Origin: Corynespora cassiicola
Lineage: Eukaryota > Ascomycota > Dothideomycetes > Pleosporales > Corynesporascaceae
Assembly (NCBI GenBank): GCA_022059125.1
Contig: JAEUWY010000023.1
Location: 496,001 to 560,000, forward strand
Direction of reading: 5' to 3'
Length of the DNA: 64,000 nucleotides
Shown piece by piece: positions 57,970-64,000 of this stretch (the first letter of the stretch is position 1; each line of letters begins with the position of its first letter). The translations under genes were made by a program, and so were the position numbers. The notes beneath the pieces were generated by a model. The model did no database searches. It saw only the letters and a list, made by a program, of their open reading frames with translations, and had not been told where the DNA came from.

Positions 57970-58631
57970 GCGTAGTCCAAGAAAACTGCATACAAGTGAA
58001 GATTGAAAACGGGATACAATTTCAAAAATATACGATCATGTCGACACTGCAGAGTTAGATTTCGGATACATTTCGTCATTTTCGTGAAAATGCTTTATCA
58101 GCAACTATGACTGTGCTCGAGTCATGTCTTTCCAAACCCAACCGGGTGGTTGAATCGAGCAACATTTAGGGTGTACCTCCATCTGCAGCTTACCGTCTCC
58201 GTTCCACTCCACACAGGGTAAAAACTGATGCAGGCTTACCGAAACCCAAGTTGGATTCGTGTACTAGGCCGCGTAACCAATTGGCAGCACGTCGGGGAGC
58301 ATTTTCCGTAAAACTATTCTAGAAAGAGGGCCAGCCCGGCTAGAATACCCGCACATGCATCTGCAACACAATGTCAGATCCAAAAATCACGATGACAGAA
58401 ACTAGCCAGAAGTAGCTAAGGCAGGTACTGCACGGTAGAGCGGGGGAAGGAGACAGCTGATGCTCCGTCATATCAATGTCCATCTCTAAAACTGCATCCC
58501 TGTTTACTACACGGAGGGATTTTCACACTTTTATGCGCTACATCTACTTTGAAAAACATTAGATCTTTGCGTAGCTAGGTTTCAACCCAACATCCATCTT
58601 TCCAATCAACCCTCGCCCATCACATATCAGA
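57970..58631. other. intergenic
   Basis: 3' flank of the hydrolase and promoter of the alcohol dehydrogenase. No other signal. Confidence 0.4.
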
Positions 58632-59791
58632 ATGAAAGCCGGACAATGGGATCCGTATGCCACACCCTCCTCATCGTGATCCCTCTTTAACAGTTCTTTC
58701 AGGAAACTCCAAAAAGTCGTGGTAAACGACATCCCTAAACCCACGCCAAACCCAAACCAATACCTCGTCAAAATCCAGTCCGCCTCGCTATGCCACTCAG
58801 ATCTCATGATGGAGATGCGTCCCGACTACCCCGTAACGCTCGGCCACGAAGGGGTCGGCTATATCGAATCCATCGGCTCGTCTGCTGAGGGAAAAGGCTT
58901 CAGCGTCGGCGACGCAATTGGTTTCAACTACTTCATCGGCGCGTGCTTCGAGTGCGATGGCTGTATGGTGCACAATTTGCGCTGCGAAACTGGAAACCAG
59001 AAGTTACAAGGCTTCGTGGTGGACGGGTATTTTGCAGAATATGCAGTGGTGGACTGGCAGAATGCAGTAAAGCTGCCAGAGAGCTTAGATATGAGTCGCA
59101 CCGCGCCATTGTTTTGCGCAGGAATCACTGCGTTCCATTCGGTAGACAGTAGTGAGTTGAAGGCGGGGCAGTGGTTGGCAGTTGTTGGGTGTGGGGGGCT
59201 GGGGCAATATGCTATTCAGTACGCAAAGGCGGTACGTATCCTTGTCTCAAAATCTCTTCACTGGATACTTACAGTTATAGATGGGGATCAAGGTTATTGG
59301 CCTTGATATAAACGATTCTCAGCTTGAGCAAGCGAAGAGGCTCGGTGCTGATGCAGTCTTCAACTCAATGACGAATAAAGACTACGTGGAAGAGGTGAAG
59401 AAGCTTACAGGCAAGGGCGCTCACGCAGCAGCGGTTTATAGCGCTTCAAATGCCGCATATGCAGGAGCTATAGAGATACTGAGAACCGGAGGTCTGTTGA
59501 TGGTCATTGGAATCGCGCCCAAAGGACTGGATTTCATCAACACCTTTGATCTTACCACAGGCCGTTATCGGATCAAAGCCGATAGCACAAGCATTCCGCA
59601 GAGAATGAAGAAAGCAGTAGATTTCACCGGGAAGCATAGGCATGTTACCACGTCGGGCGTGTGATGGAGATGAACTAACAGGCGACAGGATACAACCTGA
59701 TGTTGACTTCCGTAAGATTGAAGATTTGCCGGCCATGGTGGCGGAGATGCAAGCTGGAAAAGCCGATAAGAGACAAGTCGTAGTATTTTGA
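58632..59791 (+). CDS. zinc-dependent alcohol dehydrogenase (MDR)
   Basis: Exons 58632-58654, 58703-59231, 59281-59639 and 59689-59791 encode 337 aa. The third intron (59640-59688) begins GC, not GT (AG|GCATGT ... CTAAC ... ACAG); only this boundary gives GKHRIQPDVDFRKIED in frame. Catalytic zinc ligands are in ASLCHSD (Cys) and LGHEGVG (His, Glu); four structural-zinc cysteines are in CFECDGCMVHNLRC. The Rossmann loop is VVGCGGLGQYA, and the acidic residue at the end of beta2 is in GLDIND, which favours NAD(H). The start is a 23-nt exon. It oxidises primary or secondary alcohols reversibly and is cytosolic. It is followed by a PRISE reductase and an ALDH, forming an alcohol-to-acid series. 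Confidence 0.92.
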
Positions 59792-60658
59792 TATATATGT
59801 AGCAGTAGATTTGTACAGCCTTTTCTGAGTTTTGCTAAATATTTGGGACCTAGTTTTGATTGCATGATTTTGGTCGCCATATCGCAGTCTCCATCTTCTT
59901 CATAAGCATAAATACCAAAGATTTCGTGACAAAGGATCTTTGAATTGGTCATGTTTTATACTGGTCCTTTCGATGATCGTCGATTGATAAAAAGAGCTTG
60001 CTATAACATGATGTATGCAGTCCTTATCATGCCATCATTTACACTCAGAACAGGTGTGCCAACGCTTAAACCGACACTCGCCGTCTGAAGCCATTCCCTG
60101 ATTAGCACTTTCTGCTCCTCCGTAGATACCGACCGAGATTCTCGAATCTGAGGATGCTAGACTGACAGCCCGCATCCACATATTATTGCCAAGCCATGCA
60201 CGTCATCTCCAAACTTCCTGATTCAAAGCAAAACCCCTCATGCGATGCAATGACTCCATTGCCGGCCGAATTCCGCACCCGCATGATAAAGTTTACCTCA
60301 GATCCGATATGTCCGAGCAAGTCATTCACAGGGCGGGGTTGGCAGCGACTGACTCGATGAGGCGGGGAAGCTCGCGCCGGAAATGCAAGGCTAAGGTTTG
60401 CCATGCAGAAGCGCGTTACGATCCACAATACGCGAAAATGGAAACAAGACCCACAATGACGCGGGCACGAAGTGCGCTCAGCGCGAGGCGATGGAGGGGC
60501 ATGGTGGGGTGTTCGGAAATGGTCAACGAGGAGGATTTCTTATGCGAAGAGTGAGCATACGCGGATGTACGCGACCCAAACGTTTTCTCAACTCAGAAAG
60601 TCTCCAGGTCTCTATTCATCGCTCATAATTGTTTTGAAATTTTTCCATTCAGTCCATC
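59792..60658. other. intergenic
   Basis: 3' flank of the alcohol dehydrogenase and promoter of the PRISE gene. No gene seen. Confidence 0.4.
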
Positions 60659-61876
60659 ATGTCCAAAACAGCTCTCGTCTTTGGAGCCTCAGGCGTGACG
60701 GGCTGGAGCTTCATCAATGAAATCTTGAACGATTATCCCCAGCCAAACATCTGGAAGCGCGTCCATGCCCTCACAAACCGTCCCCTCTCGCTGCAACAAT
60801 CGCAATGGCCAAACGACCCCCGCCTGAACATCGTCTCAGGCATAGACCTCTTGAAAGGCTCCCAAGAAGAACTAGAAGCCGAAATCAAATCCAAGGTAGA
60901 CCACGTCGAAGAAATCACCCACGTCTACTACCTCGCCTACAAAGCCAGCACAGACTTCCAAAAAGAGCTCGAGGAAGCCGTAGCCATGTGGAAGCGCAGC
61001 GTCCTCGCCATGGACCACCTGAGCCCCAGCCTCGAATTCGTGGTCCTACAGACGGGCGCAAAGATGTGCAAGTACACCCCAGCACCCCAGACTCTTCCCA
61101 ATTTCTAACATGCGCCAGACGGCTGCCATCTCCTGGACAAGCACCCGACAGACTACCTCCACGTCCCGCACAAGGAATCGCAGCCCCGACTCAAGGCCCC
61201 CTACCACGACGCGCTATTCTACCACCCGCAGCTCGACTGGATCGCCTCGTACGCGCAGGACAAGCCGTGGAGCTGGTGCGACACGCGCCCCGACATCATC
61301 ATCGGCTTCGTGCCCAACCAAAACTTCTACTCGCTCGCCACCGTCATGGGCGTGTACCTCAGCCTGTGGCGCGAGGTGCACGGCGCCGGCGCCGAGTGCC
61401 CGTTCCCCGGCTCGCACAAGAGCTGGAAGGCGCTGAGCAACGACTCGAGCTCTGACATGATTGCGCGGCAGACGATCCATCTTTCGCTCTCGCCCGCCAC
61501 GGAGAAGGGCGGGGGGTACAATGTTGCGGATGAGCGGGCGCCGAGCTCGTGGGAGAGGAAGTGGCCGGTGCTGTGTGGTTATTTTGGACTGAAAGGGACG
61601 GGGGTGGTGCAGGATCCGCCAGAGATGCGCAAGTTTATCAAGGAGAATATCGAAGTGTGGCATGGATTGGAGAGGGAGAGGGGGCTGCAGACGGGGCATG
61701 CGGATAGTCCGAGGACGTTTGCTGGGTTTGAGTATTTTCTCATGACGCAGTTTGATTTCGATAGGCAGTATGATATGAGCAAGATGTATGGGACTGGATT
61801 CGAGGAGGAGAGGGATACTTTGCAAGCGTGGGGCGGGGTATTTGACAGGATGAGGAAGGCAAAGATCATTCCGTGA
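60659..61876 (+). CDS. PRISE-type NAD(P)H enone reductase (extended SDR)
   Basis: Exons 60659-61067 and 61119-61876 encode 388 aa. The intron (61068-61118) begins GCAAGT, a GC-AG intron, and splits a TAC codon (T|AC). Joining gives LQTGAKMYGCHLL, matching the LQTGxKxY motif of progesterone-5-beta-reductase/iridoid-synthase-like enzymes, where Tyr and Lys drive 1,4-reduction. The dinucleotide loop is VFGASGVTGW at the N-terminus and residue 38 onwards has the basic NRPLS. The C-terminal half has PDIIIGFVPNQNFYSLAT and the lid region GFEYFLMTQFDFDRQYDMSKM. It would reduce activated C=C bonds of enones or enals. The splice must be accurate for activity. Confidence 0.9.
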
Positions 61877-62053
61877 AGAGGTAGTCAGCATTTTGAAATG
61901 GAGCCATGTGTAGTTGAAGGAGTTTAATCAAACCATAACGAACTATCAATAATTCAAAGACATGGACTTTGCATTGTTGCTAGACTTCGATTCATTTTTT
62001 CATTTCATGATATACAGACTCCAACGTCCTACAGGACCTGCTCAATGACGAAG

Positions 62054-63584
62054 CTAATAAGTCATGTTCACCATGATAGTCTTGGGCTCCGTAAACGCCC
62101 TCAGCGCATGAATGCCACATTCGCGTCCAAGCCCACTCTCCTTGCTTCCACCGAACGGGCTCTGCATGAACATCAAACTGACACAGTTCACGCCAACCAT
62201 GCCGCTATCAAAGTCCGACGCCACCCGCATCGCCTTGTTGATATCCTGAGTAAACACACCGGCCATGAGGCCAAAGTTGGTGTCATTGGACAGCTTCATA
62301 ATCTCCTCCTCCGTCTTGAACGACTTGACCACAGACACGGGACCGAATATCTCCTCGCAATGGATCTCCGAGGTGGGATCCACGTCGGTGAAGACGGTGG
62401 GCTCGATGTAGTACCCCTTGTCGCCAACGCGCTGGCCTCCGACAAGAAGCTTGCCCTGGCCCTTTTGCCCGCGCTCGATGAAGCCAGTCACGCGCTTGAA
62501 CTGAGCTTCATCCACCAGCGGGCCGATGTTCGTACCATCGGCCTCGGGATCGCCAATCTCCTTGGTCTTTGCCTTCATCGCCTCCTTGTACTTCTCGATG
62601 AACCGGTCATAGATGCCTTCCTGCACGTACACGCGGGAGGCGGCAAAGCAGACCTGGCCCGTGTTGGCCGTGATGGCATTCGCCGTCCACGTGACGGCGT
62701 TGTCGAGGTTGCAGTCGTCGAAGACGACGGCGGGGGACTTGCCGCCCAGCTCGAGGGTTACGCGCTTGAGGTTGGACTTTGCGGCCATCTCCTGGATCTT
62801 CTTGCCCGTGGAGATGGAGCCAGTGAAGGAGACCTTGCGGATGCGCATGTGGCTGGCGAGCAGCGCGCCGGTGCTGCCATCGCCGGTGAGGATCTGGAAC
62901 ACGCCTGGCGGGAAGCCGGCCTCCTTGATGAGGGAGCCGAGGGCGAGGGAGGAGAGGGGCGTCTTTTCCGAGGGCTTGAGGATGAAGCAGTTGCCGGTCG
63001 CGAAGGCGGGTGCGGCTTTGAGGCCGATGGTGCCGATGGGGCCGTTCCAGGGGACGATGCCGGCGGTCACGCCCAGGGGCTCGTTGCGGACGATCTTGAG
63101 GAAGCCGTCCTCCTGGGGCCAGGATTCGCCTCCGAACTTGTCGATCCATCCAGCGTTGTACCTGAAGGCCTGTTCGGAAACGTTAGCATACCGAATGGCA
63201 GAAGACGAAAATGTTTGTCTTGAGCAAACTCACCTCGGCGCACATGCCGACCTCGAATGATCCAAAAGACTTGAATGGTGCGCCCAATGACACGCGGGTG
63301 AGTTCTGCAATGGCTTGTGCGTTTGCCTCGATCAAGTCTGCAAACTTCAACATGATGTTTCGGCGTTCGGTCGCGGGCACGCGTCTCCAGGCTGGGAATG
63401 CCTTCTCGGCAGCTGCAACGGCAGCATCGACATCCTGTTCGCCAGAGAGAGGCACGTCGTCCGAGATCAAGGAGCCATCCTTGGGGTTGTATACAGAGAG
63501 CTTCTTTGAGTTTTTGGAGTCGACGTATTCGTTGTTGATGAATATCTGCTTGGGCAGGTTCTTCAGGGAGTATTGGACCGACAT
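62054..63584 (-). CDS. NAD(P)-dependent aldehyde dehydrogenase
   Basis: Exons 63234-63584 and 62054-63169 (64-nt intron) encode 488 aa from ATG 63584 (MSVQYSLKNLPKQIF). All hallmarks are present: Asn159 in VPWNGPIG, Lys180 in ILKPSEKT, the GSxxxG-type loop FTGSISTGKKI, the general base Glu257 in LELGGKSP, the nucleophile Cys291 in NTGQVCFAASRV, and PFGGSKESGLGRE near the end. It oxidises an aldehyde to an acid and is probably cytosolic, with no targeting signal seen. The ALDH family members near this type act on benzaldehyde-like, vanillin-like or aliphatic aldehydes; the sequence does not decide. It would finish the alcohol oxidation started by the MDR enzyme. Confidence 0.94.
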
Positions 63585-64000
63585 GATTGCTGCTTGATGT
63601 GAGTGAAGATATGAAACAGTCCCAAAGGCTTTTATGAGGAGGATTGTGGCATGAGTAAGATGCACAAGGAGGAGAAGAGGAGGGGTATAGCTGCTGTCGT
63701 TGCTGTGTCCTAGGGCTTACCTCGCCTTGCCTATTGGCTGTTCTGGAAAGTCCCAGGGCCGAATCTGTTCGGGTGGCGGAATCAGAGGCAGCCGATTGCA
63801 TCCCTGCATGGTGATGGGCGGAGCTGTGCTTCCAGTGCTGATGATTGCTGCAAGCTCGGTGCTCGGATAGTGCCTAGACAGCCCGCGCATCGTTTTCCGC
63901 ACCCCGCATGCAGGTTGCTGATCCACTGGCAAGCTGGAGATTGGGTGTAGCTCTGCGGTTACAAGGAATCCTTGACTCAGCAGCTGTCCAACTGCCACAA
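63585..64000. other. upstream flank at the window edge
   Basis: Promoter of the ALDH gene (transcribed leftwards). A CATAAAAG TATA-like element reads on the minus strand near 63630. No further gene is seen before the edge. Confidence 0.4.

Overview
The window is nuclear DNA of a filamentous ascomycete (Pezizomycotina). Genes are monocistronic on both strands and carry short spliceosomal introns, mostly 42-122 nt with CTAAC/CTGAC-like branch sites. The gene set is typically fungal: Zn(II)2Cys6 regulators, a Jen-type carboxylate transporter, a CFEM-like surface protein, a 2EXR protein and sugar or drug MFS transporters. I cannot place it to genus. The mix of accessory genes would suit Leotiomycetes or Sordariomycetes, but that is a guess. 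I saw no tRNA, rRNA, CRISPR array or intact transposon.

Layout. 0-5 kb: a PuuE-like polysaccharide deacetylase and an amidase-signature hydrolase diverge from a 339-bp spacer, followed by a small secreted cysteine-rich pro-protein. 5-12 kb: a long leader with TATA and CreA-type sites, a Jen1-type monocarboxylate transporter, then a SAM methyltransferase. 12-17 kb: two C4HC3 RING-like proteins, a GNAT acetyltransferase, a frameshifted ORF and an unrecognised 273-aa protein. 18-30 kb: a secreted PAF-acetylhydrolase-like enzyme, a Zn2Cys6 regulator, a GNAT relic, a small membrane protein, an 8-bp microsatellite, a Zn2Cys6-ankyrin fusion, a 2EXR protein and a CFEM-like membrane protein. 32-42 kb: a coiled-coil protein, an MFS drug-transporter pseudogene with three in-frame stops, a small mitochondrial-type protein, an M50-type membrane metalloprotease and a hexose transporter. 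44-50 kb: a badly damaged FMN-dependent 2-hydroxy-acid dehydrogenase pseudogene, an SDR that has lost its catalytic tyrosine, and an IroE/Fes-like esterase. 52-64 kb: a regulator-like protein without zinc cluster, then acyl-CoA dehydrogenase, alpha/beta hydrolase, zinc alcohol dehydrogenase, PRISE-type reductase and aldehyde dehydrogenase.

How they may work together. The 55-64 kb genes read as an ordered catabolic set: ester cleavage, alcohol to aldehyde to acid, acyl-CoA oxidation, plus enone reduction. The neighbouring regulator at 52-54 kb could control it. This is inferred from order and families only. The strongest sequence-level oddities are two GC-AG introns in neighbouring genes of that set (one splits the presumed catalytic Tyr codon of the PRISE reductase), the Tyr-to-Asp change in the SDR, the two contrasting pseudogenes, and the Zn2Cys6-ankyrin fusion.

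All exon boundaries were read by eye from splice consensus and frame continuity; they have not been checked against transcripts.
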